Shown one piece after another: positions 1-6,695 of a stretch of 9,164 nucleotides of DNA; the stretch's first letter is position 1; each line of letters opens with the position of its first letter. The notes beneath the pieces were generated by a model that was not told the DNA's origin, did no database searches, and saw only the letters and a list, made by a program, of their open reading frames with translations. Made by a program: the position numbers and the translations under genes. The DNA comes from Bacteroides sp. (lineage in GTDB: Bacteria; Bacteroidota; Bacteroidia; Bacteroidales; SM23-62): positions 1 to 9,164 of the forward strand of contig DAOUVF010000087.1 in the NCBI GenBank assembly GCA_030667765.1, given 5' to 3'.

Positions 1-101
1 ACTATGAACAGACTTCAAGGCCGTAAATATAGTTGGCTGGGTAACAAAAAATTAATATTCCAGGGTGCCACTTATACCTGAGATAATACGGCCTGTTTAT
101 A

Positions 102-120
102 ACCGTGAAAATCCGTGTTT
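102..120. repeat. Short ATCCGTG-type tandem repeat remnant
   Basis: Two 10-base units, aaccgtgaaa (101-110) and atccgtgttt (111-120), share the core CCGTG at a spacing of 10. From memory, longer intergenic repeats built on ATCCGTG/CACGGAT occur in many Bacteroidota genomes, and this resembles a short remnant of one. It ends exactly where the minus-strand YjbR/MmcQ-like gene stops early. With only two units, chance similarity is possible. Confidence 0.35.
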
Positions 121-358
121 AAAGGATAATGATCTTATTAAAGTGCCATGCGGGTGTAACTTCAGGATGTTGCTCCCGCAGTTCAACAGCCAGTTCCGGA
201 TCACATTTTAGGCTTATTCCCCTGCTCTCCCCAGACAGATCGAGCAGGCCGAACATTTTTCTTGCAACTTTGAAAACAAAAGCAGTATTATTAAAAGGAA
301 AACCTTCGGTTACTCCTATTTTTGCAAGACAGTATTCTCGTATTTCTTCTATGTTCAT
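119..358 (-). pseudogene. YjbR/MmcQ-family protein, C-terminally truncated
   Basis: The 79-residue product matches the N-terminal two thirds of the YjbR/MmcQ (CyaY-like fold) family. It opens MNIEEIREYCLAKIGVTEGF, continues with FVFKVARKMFGLLDL (residues 28-42), and has the hallmark SLKCDPELAVELRE (49-62) followed by PAWHFNK (69-75). Family members usually continue as NKKHWNT and run to about 115-120 residues; here the reading runs KIIIL and stops. The terminal helix region is therefore missing, and I found no convincing continuation in the other two frames over bases 1-118. The ATG at 358 was chosen because it starts at the family's usual first residues and lies 10 bases after the fucosidase stop; an upstream extension would overlap the fucosidase. 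Proteins of this fold are proposed to bind DNA, but their role is poorly defined. It may be a decayed gene, a sequencing frameshift, or a functional short form. Confidence 0.7.
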
Positions 359-368
359 GCTAATTACA

Positions 369-2072
369 CTATTCCGGCGCATAGAGTTGCCATTCGGCAA
401 TACCCGGGGGACCTTCAGCACGATCAATATACATCCTCACTCGTCGGGCCCGTATGGGATCGAATTTCTTTACCAGACCATGCCCCCTGGTTGAGGCCGA
501 AAAGACTTCCTTCCATCCGTCATCCGTTTCTGCTTCCATACGGATGCTCTGCTTATACCGTGGCCAACGATCAGGTTCATCCAGTCCGACAGCATGGATC
601 CATGTGGAACCTCCCATATCAAATTCAAGATAGCTTACCCCGGTTGTATCAGCAGATTCCCAGATATGATGACCGGATCCGTCTGTGGCATGGGTGGCCG
701 GGTGATCGGGCTGCTCACTTGACGCCAAGATGCTTTTACCTTTTGAAGCGATTGGCATGGTCACCGGTTCCTCTCCCAGTTTAAGAGTAACAACCGTTGC
801 CACCAGGTCGGGGGCCTCAGCGGGCAGATCAATCACAATCCGTTCAGGTTCTTTGCTGATATTCAGTGGTTCATCCGGATTCACCAGAAGTGCTGCGCTG
901 ACCGCATTGCTGGTTAGAGGCACATGCAGTTTACCGTTTTCTGGCCAATCCGTCACATGCAGGTACAACAGGTCTCCTTTCCGTGTGGCGGCCCCCCAGG
1001 ACAGGTACGTGAAGGGGCCCTGGGTGGTCCCATAAATGGATTCTCCATTCACTTTCAGCCAGGCTCCCATATCCTGCAGCCTCTCAATGCACGGCTCTGG
1101 AAACTCACCCTCGGCGGTGGGGCCCACATTTAAGAGAAAATTGCCCCCTTTTGAACAGATCTCAATCAACTTATGGATCAATTCCTCAGATGACTTCCAG
1201 TCATCATCGTAAGCATTATAGCCCCAGTGCCTGTTCATGGTCATGCAGGTTTCCCAGTCCCCTTCATGACCGGTAACCGGTACAAATTGTTCCGGGGTTT
1301 TGATATCTCCATCTATGCCGAGTCTGTTGTTTGTGATGATATCCGGCCTTACCTCCAGAGCTTCCACAAAGGGCCGGGTCCGTTCCTCATTCATCCATGT
1401 AGGCGTATCCCACCAAAGGATATCCAGGGGATAACGGGACAGAATCTCTTTTGCCTGTGGCAGGGCTATCTTTACAAGGTAAGCATCAAAATCCCCCTTA
1501 TGGGCCTCATCCCAGCCATCCCCTTCCTGGAAACGTGATTTGGCACCTCCCGGGTGGTTCCAGTCCTGGGCTTGGGAATAATAGAACCCCATTTTCAATC
1601 CGGCCTTTTTTGCCTCATCCACCAGCGGGCCAAGAAGATCTTTCCCATAAGGAGTGGCATCCACCACGTCCCAATCGGTAACATCGGAGGGGTAGAGGGA
1701 GAAACCATCATGATGCTTGGAGGTGATGACAATATAGCGCATTCCCGCCTCCCTGGCTACCTTTACCCAGTCCTTCGGATTATACTTTACCGGATTGAAC
1801 TGGCCAGCATATTTTTTGTACTCGGCAGAGGGAATCTTTGCACTGTGCATGATCCATTCACCGTGGTTGGTGTTATCACCATACTTTCCCGCGGGAACAG
1901 CATATACGCCCCAGTGAATGAAGAGTCCGAATTTTGCTTCACGCCACCAGGCCATTCTTTCCGCATCACCGGAAAGTGCTTCCACCTCACCTTTGTTTTT
2001 AGGAGTAGTTGAACAGGCCATCATCAGCATAAGGACAATGCTAATGGAGAGTAACAGAGCGGATTTTTTCAT
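369..2072 (-). CDS. GH29 alpha-L-fucosidase lipoprotein with C-terminal discoidin-like domain
   Basis: This 567-residue protein is predicted to release alpha-L-fucose from glycans by retaining hydrolysis. It begins with a lipoprotein signal peptide (hydrophobic residues 5-19, lipobox LMMAC with Cys20). No acidic surface-export signal follows the Cys, so periplasmic-side anchoring is the likelier inference. The GH29 barrel spans about residues 35-350. It shows KFGLFIHWGVYAVP (47-60), the active-site SKHHDGF (118-124), DILWWDTPTW (217-226) with Asp222 as the probable nucleophile, GDWETCMTMNRHWGY (271-285), and LLNVGPTAEGEFP (313-325). A linking beta-sandwich follows, then an F5/8C (CBM32-like) domain from about 445 to 566. 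Which Glu acts as acid/base cannot be fixed by eye; Glu274 is one candidate. It starts 29 bases after yraN, so it is probably co-transcribed. No SusC/SusD or other glycosidase lies nearby, so it is not a standard polysaccharide utilisation locus. The family call is firm; linkage specificity is unknown. Confidence 0.95.
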   Translation of the reverse strand: MKKSALLLSISIVLMLMMACSTTPKNKGEVEALSGDAERMAWWREAKFGLFIHWGVYAVPAGKYGDNTNHGEWIMHSAKIPSAEYKKYAGQFNPVKYNPKDWVKVAREAGMRYIVITSKHHDGFSLYPSDVTDWDVVDATPYGKDLLGPLVDEAKKAGLKMGFYYSQAQDWNHPGGAKSRFQEGDGWDEAHKGDFDAYLVKIALPQAKEILSRYPLDILWWDTPTWMNEERTRPFVEALEVRPDIITNNRLGIDGDIKTPEQFVPVTGHEGDWETCMTMNRHWGYNAYDDDWKSSEELIHKLIEICSKGGNFLLNVGPTAEGEFPEPCIERLQDMGAWLKVNGESIYGTTQGPFTYLSWGAATRKGDLLYLHVTDWPENGKLHVPLTSNAVSAALLVNPDEPLNISKEPERIVIDLPAEAPDLVATVVTLKLGEEPVTMPIASKGKSILASSEQPDHPATHATDGSGHHIWESADTTGVSYLEFDMGGSTWIHAVGLDEPDRWPRYKQSIRMEAETDDGWKEVFSASTRGHGLVKKFDPIRARRVRMYIDRAEGPPGIAEWQLYAPE

Positions 2073-2101
2073 GTTCTTGAATGTTTATTTGGTGCATAAA
2101 T

Positions 2102-2464
2102 TTAATCCCAGGGACTGAAGGCATCTTCAATATGCTCGATGGTGAAATCACCTGATTCTCCTGTCAACAGAATGATGTCAAACCTGACTCCCTGATCGAG
2201 TTTTCTTTTCAGTATGAAGGCATTGGCAGCGCTGATCAGGTGCCGCTGTTTCTTTCGGTTGATATGTTCTTCGAGACGTTCCCCGCCGATGCTCTTTCTG
2301 ACCTTAACCTCAACAATAATGATCCTGTCATCCCGGCTGGCAATGATATCGATCTCCCTGTGCCGGTGTCTCCAGTTTCTTTCCAGGATGGTATACTTTT
2401 TTTCTTCCAGATAACTGGCAGCAAGCTCCTCTCCTTCCTTCCCAATTTCCAGGTGTTCAGCCAT
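2102..2464 (-). CDS. yraN: YraN family (UPF0102) putative endonuclease-fold protein
   Basis: The 120-residue length is normal for the family. The product shows GKEGEELAASYLEEKKYTIL (8-27), then RNWRHRHREIDIIA (29-42) and the VEVKVRK core (51-57). Together these form the restriction-endonuclease-like PD-(D/E)xK arrangement, with Glu37, Asp39, Glu52 and Lys54 as candidate metal and catalytic residues. The family is widely conserved and structurally resembles Holliday-junction resolvases, but its cellular role is not settled, so a nuclease function is inferred. It has no signal peptide and should be cytoplasmic. It lies 14 bases downstream of the LD-carboxypeptidase stop and 29 bases upstream of the fucosidase start, which indicates co-transcription. 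The ATG at 2464 gives the usual family N-terminus. Confidence 0.93.
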   Translation of the reverse strand: MAEHLEIGKEGEELAASYLEEKKYTILERNWRHRHREIDIIASRDDRIIIVEVKVRKSIGGERLEEHINRKKQRHLISAANAFILKRKLDQGVRFDIILLTGESGDFTIEHIEDAFSPWD

Positions 2465-2478
2465 AAATCAGGGTCTGA

Positions 2479-3390
2479 TCAATCGATATAAGTTAGCTGG
2501 CTGCCGTTCTCAGTCACTTCAATGGATACCTGCCTTCCCAGCACCATGGCCATATTCCCCTCCACATGCCCTGCCGGAAAATCAAAACATATCGGGAAAT
2601 CGTATTCCTCAACCACAGCCCTGATAATCTCGGTCGCATCCATCCCGAAAGGCACCTCGTTATCATGCATATCTGTCAATCCGCCAACAACCAATCCGGC
2701 CAGGTTCTCCAGCATACCTGACAGCTTCAGATTCTGCATCATCCGGTCGATATGATAGAGGTATTCATCCACATCTTCCAGAAATAGAATGGCCCCACTG
2801 GTTGGAAACTGGTAGGGTGTACCCGTCAGGCTGTACAGCCCAGAAAGATTACCCCCCAGCAGGATGCCACTACTCTTCCCCTCCCTGTTCAGGGAATGAG
2901 CCGGGACAGTATAGGATGGCAATTCTCCCTTCAGGATCCGGAAGAGGCTTGCCGCTGCAGGGTTATCCGTATCTGTCACATCCTTGAGTGTATAAGGCAT
3001 GGCGGCATGAATGCTGGCCACCCCTATCCTCATTTGCAGGTAGGCATGGAGGGCAGTTATATCACTGAAGCCAACCACCCACTTGGGATGCTCTGCAAAA
3101 CCCTTCAGGTCAATTTTACTTAGCAGGCGTATTGCCCCATATCCCCCGCGGGCGCAAAAGATGGCTTTGATATCCGGATGATCCAGCATCTGCTGAAGAT
3201 CATTGAGCCGGTCTTTGTCCTCCCCGGCAAACTGGTGGTGCCTGGTATAAATGGATCCTGTCATAGCTTTTAACCCTTCCTGTTCCAGTACTGACAGGAA
3301 ATTCTTAATGTCTTCGGGATCAACCCATCTGGCCGGTGCAGCAATGCTTACCAGGTCGCCGGGCTTTACATATGGAGGCAATTGCATCAT
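2479..3390 (-). CDS. ldcA: LD-carboxypeptidase, peptidase family S66 (LdcA-like)
   Basis: This enzyme is predicted to cleave the terminal D-alanine from muropeptide tetrapeptides at the L-lysine or meso-DAP to D-Ala bond, in cytoplasmic peptidoglycan recycling. The 303-residue length is typical. Visible family motifs are the N-terminal PPYVKPGDLVSIAAPA (5-20), FCARGGYGAIRLL (78-90), VVGFSDITALHAYL (105-118) with nucleophile Ser109, GILLGGNLSGLYSLTGT (175-191), ILFLEDVDEY (201-210) with Glu205, and FPAGHVEGNMAMVLG (271-285) with His275. Ser, Glu and His match the known S66 triad, so the enzyme looks intact. No signal peptide is present, consistent with a cytoplasmic location. The gene begins with two adjacent ATG codons (3390 and 3387); either could serve. 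It is the first gene of the four-gene minus-strand run and diverges from metG. Some S66 members act instead on microcin C-like peptides (MccF), which motif reading cannot fully exclude. Confidence 0.94.
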   Translation of the reverse strand: MMQLPPYVKPGDLVSIAAPARWVDPEDIKNFLSVLEQEGLKAMTGSIYTRHHQFAGEDKDRLNDLQQMLDHPDIKAIFCARGGYGAIRLLSKIDLKGFAEHPKWVVGFSDITALHAYLQMRIGVASIHAAMPYTLKDVTDTDNPAAASLFRILKGELPSYTVPAHSLNREGKSSGILLGGNLSGLYSLTGTPYQFPTSGAILFLEDVDEYLYHIDRMMQNLKLSGMLENLAGLVVGGLTDMHDNEVPFGMDATEIIRAVVEEYDFPICFDFPAGHVEGNMAMVLGRQVSIEVTENGSQLTYID

Positions 3391-3404
3391 TGTATTAAAA
3401 TAAT

Positions 3405-3412
3405 CAAATATT
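3405..3412 (-). promoter_or_regulatory. Weak candidate -7 box for the ldcA operon
   Basis: On the minus strand this reads AATATTTG, seven of eight matches to the Bacteroidota -7 consensus TAnnTTTG. Only 14 bases separate it from the ldcA ATG, which would give a very short leader. No clear TTTG -33 element lies at the right distance. Confidence 0.3.
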
Positions 3413-3425
3413 CGGAAATGACCAT

Positions 3426-3433
3426 TATATTTG
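3426..3433 (+). promoter_or_regulatory. Candidate Bacteroidota -7 promoter box for metG
   Basis: TATATTTG is a perfect match to the TAnnTTTG -7 element of Bacteroidota primary sigma factor promoters. It ends 42 bases before the metG ATG, giving a leader of about 35 bases. The -33 TTTG is not evident, but that element is often degenerate. Confidence 0.6.
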
Positions 3434-3455
3434 TCAGGTCTTTATTCACCCTGAC
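3433..3455 (+). promoter_or_regulatory. Inverted repeat in the metG leader
   Basis: GTCAGG (3433-3438) and CCTGAC (3450-3455) are exact reverse complements separated by 11 bases. An alternative offset pairing, AGGTC (3436-3440) with GACCT (3453-3457), also exists. The element begins on the last base of the candidate -7 box and would fall across the transcription start and early leader, so it could be an operator or a small RNA hairpin. The stem is short and no U-tract follows, so a terminator is unlikely. Confidence 0.35.
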
Positions 3456-3475
3456 CTAAACCGATCATTTACAAA

Positions 3476-5509
3476 ATGAAAAAAACCAAACGCCATCTCA
3501 TTACAGCCGCCCTTCCTTATGCCAATGGACCCGTCCATATTGGACATCTTGCGGGTGTTTACATCCCGGCAGATATTTACTCCAGGTACCTTAGGCTGAA
3601 AAAAGAAGATATTATTTTTGTTTGCGGTTCCGATGAACATGGTGTACCCATTACCATCAAGGCCAGGCAGGAAGGTGTCACTCCTCAGCAAATCGTTGAC
3701 CAGTACCACAGGATGAACAAGGATTCCTTTGAAGATTTTGGGATCACCTTTGACATTTATCATCGCACATCCCACCCCACCCATCACCAGACAGCTTCTG
3801 AATTCTTCAAAACATTATATGATCGTGGTGAATTCGTAGAGAAGGAGACAGAGCAGTACTTTGACGAGGAAGCAGGCCAGTTCCTGGCAGACAGGTATAT
3901 CACGGGTACCTGCCCAAAATGTACTCATGACCAGGCCTATGGTGACCAGTGCGAAAATTGTGGAAGTTCACTGAATGCTACAGACCTGATCAATCCCAAA
4001 TCAACCATTAGTGGTTCTGTACCTGTCCGGAGGAAGACAACACACTGGTATCTCCCACTTGATAAATATGAGGGCTTCCTGAAACAATGGATACTGGAAG
4101 AGAACAAGCATTGGAAGACCAATGTGTATGGGCAGTGCAAGTCATGGCTTGACGGCGGACTAGAAGCAAGGGCTGTGACGCGGGACCTCGACTGGGGAAT
4201 CCCTGTGCCGATCGAAGGCGTGGAAGGGAAGGTGCTGTATGTCTGGTTTGATGCACCCATCGGCTATATTTCCGCAACCAAGGACCTGACCAAAAATTGG
4301 GCGGATTACTGGAAACAGGATGACACAAGTATGATCCACTTTATCGGGAAGGATAATATCGTTTTCCATTGCATCATCTTCCCGGCCATGTTGAAAGCGG
4401 AAGGTAGTTATGTATTGCCTGAAAATGTTCCGGCCAATGAATTCCTGAACCTGGAGAACGATAAAATTTCCACCTCCCGGAACTGGGCTGTCTGGCTGCA
4501 CGAATACCTTGAAGAGTTCGAAGGGAAGCAGGATGTCCTGCGCTATGTGCTTTGCGCCAATGCCCCGGAAGCAAAGGACAATGATTTTACCTGGAAAGAT
4601 TTCCAGGCAAGGAACAATAACGAGCTGGTAGCCGTCCTGGGCAATTTTGTGCACAGGGCGCTTGTACTGACCCACAAGTATTTTAATGGCAGAGTCCCCG
4701 AACTGGAAAACCCTGATAAATATGACAACGAAGTGCTCGATTGTATCAGTAGTTATCGTGACCGCGTGGAAGACAACCTGGATCATTTCCGTTTCCGGGA
4801 AGCCCTGAAAGCGGCCATGAACCTTGCCCGTCTCGGGAACAAATACCTGGCAGATACGGAACCCTGGAAGCATTTTAAAAATAATCCCGGAAGGGTTAAG
4901 AACATCCTTTACACTGCACTTCAGATAACGGCCAGTATCGCCGGGATTATCAAGCCATTCCTTCCATTCACTGCTGTAAAGCTGGAAGGATTCCTGAATG
5001 CCGGGGAGATTGGATGGCAGGATATTGGTAAAAAAGACCTCTTACCGGTCAGACATGAGATCAATCAACCGGAACTGCTCTTTGACAAGATCGAGGATGA
5101 TGCCATACAGGTCCAGCTTGATAAACTGGCTAACAGTAAAAAATTGAATGAGGCCAGGGAAGCCGGTTTGCCGGGTTTGAAGGAAGAGGTTTCTTACGAG
5201 GATTTCAGCAAAATGGACATACGGATAGCAAAAATCCTGGCTGCTGAAAAGGTGCCCAAAACCGACAAACTGATCAAACTGGATCTAGACACCGGCCTTG
5301 ATAAACGTACGGTTGTATCCGGGATAGCCGAGTATTTCAAACCCGAGGAGATCATAGGCAAACAGGTTTGTATCCTTGCCAACCTCGCACCCCGCAAACT
5401 CAGGGGGATTGTCTCGCATGGAATGGTCCTGCTCGCAGAAGATGCACAGGGAAAACTGATTTTCGTTACCCCCGAAGATATAACGGGTGAGGGATCCGTG
5501 GTTTTGTAA
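3476..5509 (+). CDS. metG: Methionyl-tRNA synthetase with fused C-terminal tRNA-binding domain
   Basis: This class I synthetase attaches methionine to initiator and elongator tRNA(Met) in the cytoplasm, using ATP. The 677-residue length is full for a MetRS with the C-terminal extension. The Rossmann catalytic domain starts with LITAALPYANGPVHIGHLAG (8-27), which contains the HIGH signature (21-24). A zinc knuckle has Cys146, Cys149, Cys159 and Cys162. The KMSKS-equivalent loop reads KISTS (330-334) in ENDKISTSRNWAVW, a form I recall as usual for Bacteroidota enzymes. The anticodon-binding helical domain covers about 375-530. An EMAPII/Trbp111-like OB-fold domain covers about 573-677, with DFSKMDIRIAKILAAEKVP (576-594) and APRKLRGIVSHGMVLLAE (638-655). 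It is monocistronic by layout: divergent from ldcA and convergent with the next gene, with stop codons 6 bases apart. The ATG at 3476 gives the expected N-terminus MKKTKRHLIT. Confidence 0.98.
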   Translation: MKKTKRHLITAALPYANGPVHIGHLAGVYIPADIYSRYLRLKKEDIIFVCGSDEHGVPITIKARQEGVTPQQIVDQYHRMNKDSFEDFGITFDIYHRTSHPTHHQTASEFFKTLYDRGEFVEKETEQYFDEEAGQFLADRYITGTCPKCTHDQAYGDQCENCGSSLNATDLINPKSTISGSVPVRRKTTHWYLPLDKYEGFLKQWILEENKHWKTNVYGQCKSWLDGGLEARAVTRDLDWGIPVPIEGVEGKVLYVWFDAPIGYISATKDLTKNWADYWKQDDTSMIHFIGKDNIVFHCIIFPAMLKAEGSYVLPENVPANEFLNLENDKISTSRNWAVWLHEYLEEFEGKQDVLRYVLCANAPEAKDNDFTWKDFQARNNNELVAVLGNFVHRALVLTHKYFNGRVPELENPDKYDNEVLDCISSYRDRVEDNLDHFRFREALKAAMNLARLGNKYLADTEPWKHFKNNPGRVKNILYTALQITASIAGIIKPFLPFTAVKLEGFLNAGEIGWQDIGKKDLLPVRHEINQPELLFDKIEDDAIQVQLDKLANSKKLNEAREAGLPGLKEEVSYEDFSKMDIRIAKILAAEKVPKTDKLIKLDLDTGLDKRTVVSGIAEYFKPEEIIGKQVCILANLAPRKLRGIVSHGMVLLAEDAQGKLIFVTPEDITGEGSVVL

Positions 5510-5515
5510 GGTTCT

Positions 5516-6568
5516 CTATAAGCTAAGGATCCAGGCGGATTTATATGCCTGCTGATCACGGATTGAGGCCAGTGCAGTAACGGCATCCTCCTTCAGGGGA
5601 TAATGTTTTGCTGAAACCCGGTAAAAGGAATTCTCTCCTGTAAGAATCTCTGCTTCATATCCCTCGTCTACCATCTTTTGCTTTAAATGCCGTGCATTGT
5701 CAATACCTTTAAAACTGCCAACAATGATATGATAGCTTGTTTCCGATGTGAAATATGTCTTAGCCGGTATATCATCCTCAGATCCAACAGTTGTGGCTTC
5801 AATCGCGGCAGGTTTAGTTTCAGGCTCGACAGATCCGGCTTCAGATTTGGTGGATCCGGCTTCCGGCTCAATTGACCCGGCTTCAAGCTCAGCCAATTGA
5901 GTGTCGGTATCTGGAGGTGAGACCAGCAGTTCCTGAACCGGCTGTTCTTTCCTGAAACTGTCAACAGGGCTCAGGTCAAAACTGGACAGGTTCAGGTACC
6001 CCATCTTTACAGGTACCAGGATCATGCCGGCAAGCAGACAGGCGGCTGCTCCGGTATAGATCCATCTCCTGATCCTTCGTTGCCGTACAAGCGGATTTGT
6101 ATCATCAACGGCCTGGTAGATTTTAGCACTCCTGCCCGGCACCCTGTCAAATTCCTTATAATTCAAATATGATAAGCCGTATGAGGCAAGAAGCAAATTA
6201 TCAGTTGATTCCTGTGCAAATTCAATTTTCCGGGCCTTGTTGATGAAGAAATACCCAAGATCCTCAATCGAAAACTTCAGGCCTTTTCCTACCTCATATT
6301 TGATCGTTTTAAAATATACCTCCGCCATGGCCTGGACCTCCTTATATCCATAGTCTGTCTCCTTGGAAACATGGGCGAATAACAGGCCGTCGTTATGGAC
6401 AAGATTCGGATTGAAAAGGATTTGCCTGGAAGGGGGAAGGACTGTCTTCTGGGAACCATCAAATTCTGCCGGCTTGTAATTGGCAACAAAACCTCCCAAT
6501 CCGGGCAGGATCACACAATCATGTTGGAGCAGCAACTCCCGGATATATTTATCCAAATTTATCTTCAT
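5516..6568 (-). CDS. HU-CCDC81-type DNA-binding / SPOR domain membrane protein
   Basis: This 350-residue protein has four parts. Residues 1 to about 135 resemble the paired prokaryotic HU-CCDC81 domains found mainly in Bacteroidota: KYIRELLLQHDCVILPGLGG (7-26), NPNLVHNDGLLFAHV (53-67) and KGLKFSIEDLGYF (95-107). A basic stretch RQRRIRR (162-168) precedes one transmembrane helix (about 169-188), which implies the N-terminus is in the cytoplasm. An acidic linker (about 205-270) contains three 7-residue EAGSxxx units. A SPOR domain ends the protein (about 277-350; YHIIVGSFKGIDNARHLKQK at 279-298, then FYRVSAKHYPLKEDAVTAL at 315-333). SPOR domains bind denuded septal peptidoglycan, so a link between nucleoid or cytoplasmic partner and the division site is inferred; DNA binding itself is not shown by sequence. 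I chose the ATG at 6568 over an upstream TTG at 6580 because family members begin close to the KYIRELL helix. The gene converges on metG and diverges from the sugar cassette. Confidence 0.88.
   Translation of the reverse strand: MKINLDKYIRELLLQHDCVILPGLGGFVANYKPAEFDGSQKTVLPPSRQILFNPNLVHNDGLLFAHVSKETDYGYKEVQAMAEVYFKTIKYEVGKGLKFSIEDLGYFFINKARKIEFAQESTDNLLLASYGLSYLNYKEFDRVPGRSAKIYQAVDDTNPLVRQRRIRRWIYTGAAACLLAGMILVPVKMGYLNLSSFDLSPVDSFRKEQPVQELLVSPPDTDTQLAELEAGSIEPEAGSTKSEAGSVEPETKPAAIEATTVGSEDDIPAKTYFTSETSYHIIVGSFKGIDNARHLKQKMVDEGYEAEILTGENSFYRVSAKHYPLKEDAVTALASIRDQQAYKSAWILSL
5822..5884 (-). repeat. Three 21-bp tandem repeats encoding EAGSxxx
   Basis: Inside the HU/SPOR gene, three consecutive in-frame 21-bp units encode EAGSIEP, EAGSTKS and EAGSVEP (residues 229-249), followed by a decayed ETKPAAI. 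The DNA core GAAGCCGGATC is nearly identical between units, with a few silent or drift changes. The array lies in the periplasmic linker between membrane helix and SPOR domain. The 21-bp period means copy-number change alters linker length without a frameshift. Confidence 0.85.
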
Positions 6569-6581
6569 CTGTACAGTCAAA

Positions 6582-6589
6582 CAAAGTTA
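6582..6589 (-). promoter_or_regulatory. Candidate -7 promoter box for the HU/SPOR gene
   Basis: On the minus strand this reads TAACTTTG, a perfect match to TAnnTTTG. It ends 13 bases before the ATG at 6568, so the leader would be under about 10 bases. An A9 run lies a few bases upstream, where an A-rich element might help; no clear -33 TTTG is seen. Confidence 0.55.
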
Positions 6590-6611
6590 CAATTTTTTTT
6601 TACCACATCCT

Positions 6612-6627
6612 CCTGAATTGATTCAGG
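6612..6627. promoter_or_regulatory. 16-bp palindrome between divergent genes (candidate operator)
   Basis: CCTGAAT-TG-ATTCAGG has two exact 7-base arms around a 2-base centre. It lies in the 127-base region between the HU/SPOR gene (start 6568) and the aminotransferase gene (start 6696), 23 bases upstream of the HU/SPOR -7 box. The tiny centre does not favour an RNA hairpin, so binding by a dimeric regulator is the more natural reading. No regulator gene is in the window. Confidence 0.5.
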
Positions 6628-6664
6628 TTTACGGATTCCTGCCAGACTTTGTTTCATTATTTAT

Positions 6665-6672
6665 TATCTTCG
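6665..6672 (+). promoter_or_regulatory. Weak candidate -7 box for the amino-sugar cassette
   Basis: TATCTTCG matches TAnnTTTG at seven of eight positions and sits 23 bases upstream of the ATG at 6696. A TTTG at 6648-6651 is closer than the usual -33 spacing. The cassette could also be read from this promoter only weakly, with others inside the upstream region. Confidence 0.3.
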
Positions 6673-6695
6673 TACGTTCATTTAGGACCGCTAGA

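Noticed and set aside
4..81. Open plus-strand frame ending in TGA at 79-81 (about 25 residues, opening MNRLQGRKYSWLG)
   Set aside because: Too short and unrecognisable. It could be the tail of a gene entering from the left, but nothing in the window supports that.
359..427. Upstream extension of the YjbR-like frame by 23 residues
   Set aside because: It would overlap the 3' end of the fucosidase gene, and family proteins begin at the MNIEEIREY segment.
4463..4477. KISTS in place of the canonical KMSKS in the methionyl-tRNA synthetase (residues 330-334)
   Set aside because: It looked like a degraded catalytic loop, but I recall the same form in other Bacteroidota MetRS sequences, and all surrounding motifs are intact, so it is lineage-typical.
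4160..4873. Long minus-strand open frame (237 codons) opposite metG
   Set aside because: It is fully antisense to strongly conserved metG coding sequence, shows no recognisable motif, and is explained by codon-bias shadowing.
5492..5532. Two GGATCC copies (5492-5497 and 5527-5532) flanking the convergent stops, as a possible shared terminator stem
   Set aside because: A 6-base stem with a 29-base loop and no U-tract is too weak; GGATCC is self-complementary and recurs by chance.
6480..6695. Upstream extension of the aminotransferase reading frame from a TTG codon, adding 72 residues
   Set aside because: It overlaps the start of the HU/SPOR gene and both candidate promoters, and the added residues resemble no part of DegT enzymes. 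The ATG at 6696 fits the family N-terminus.
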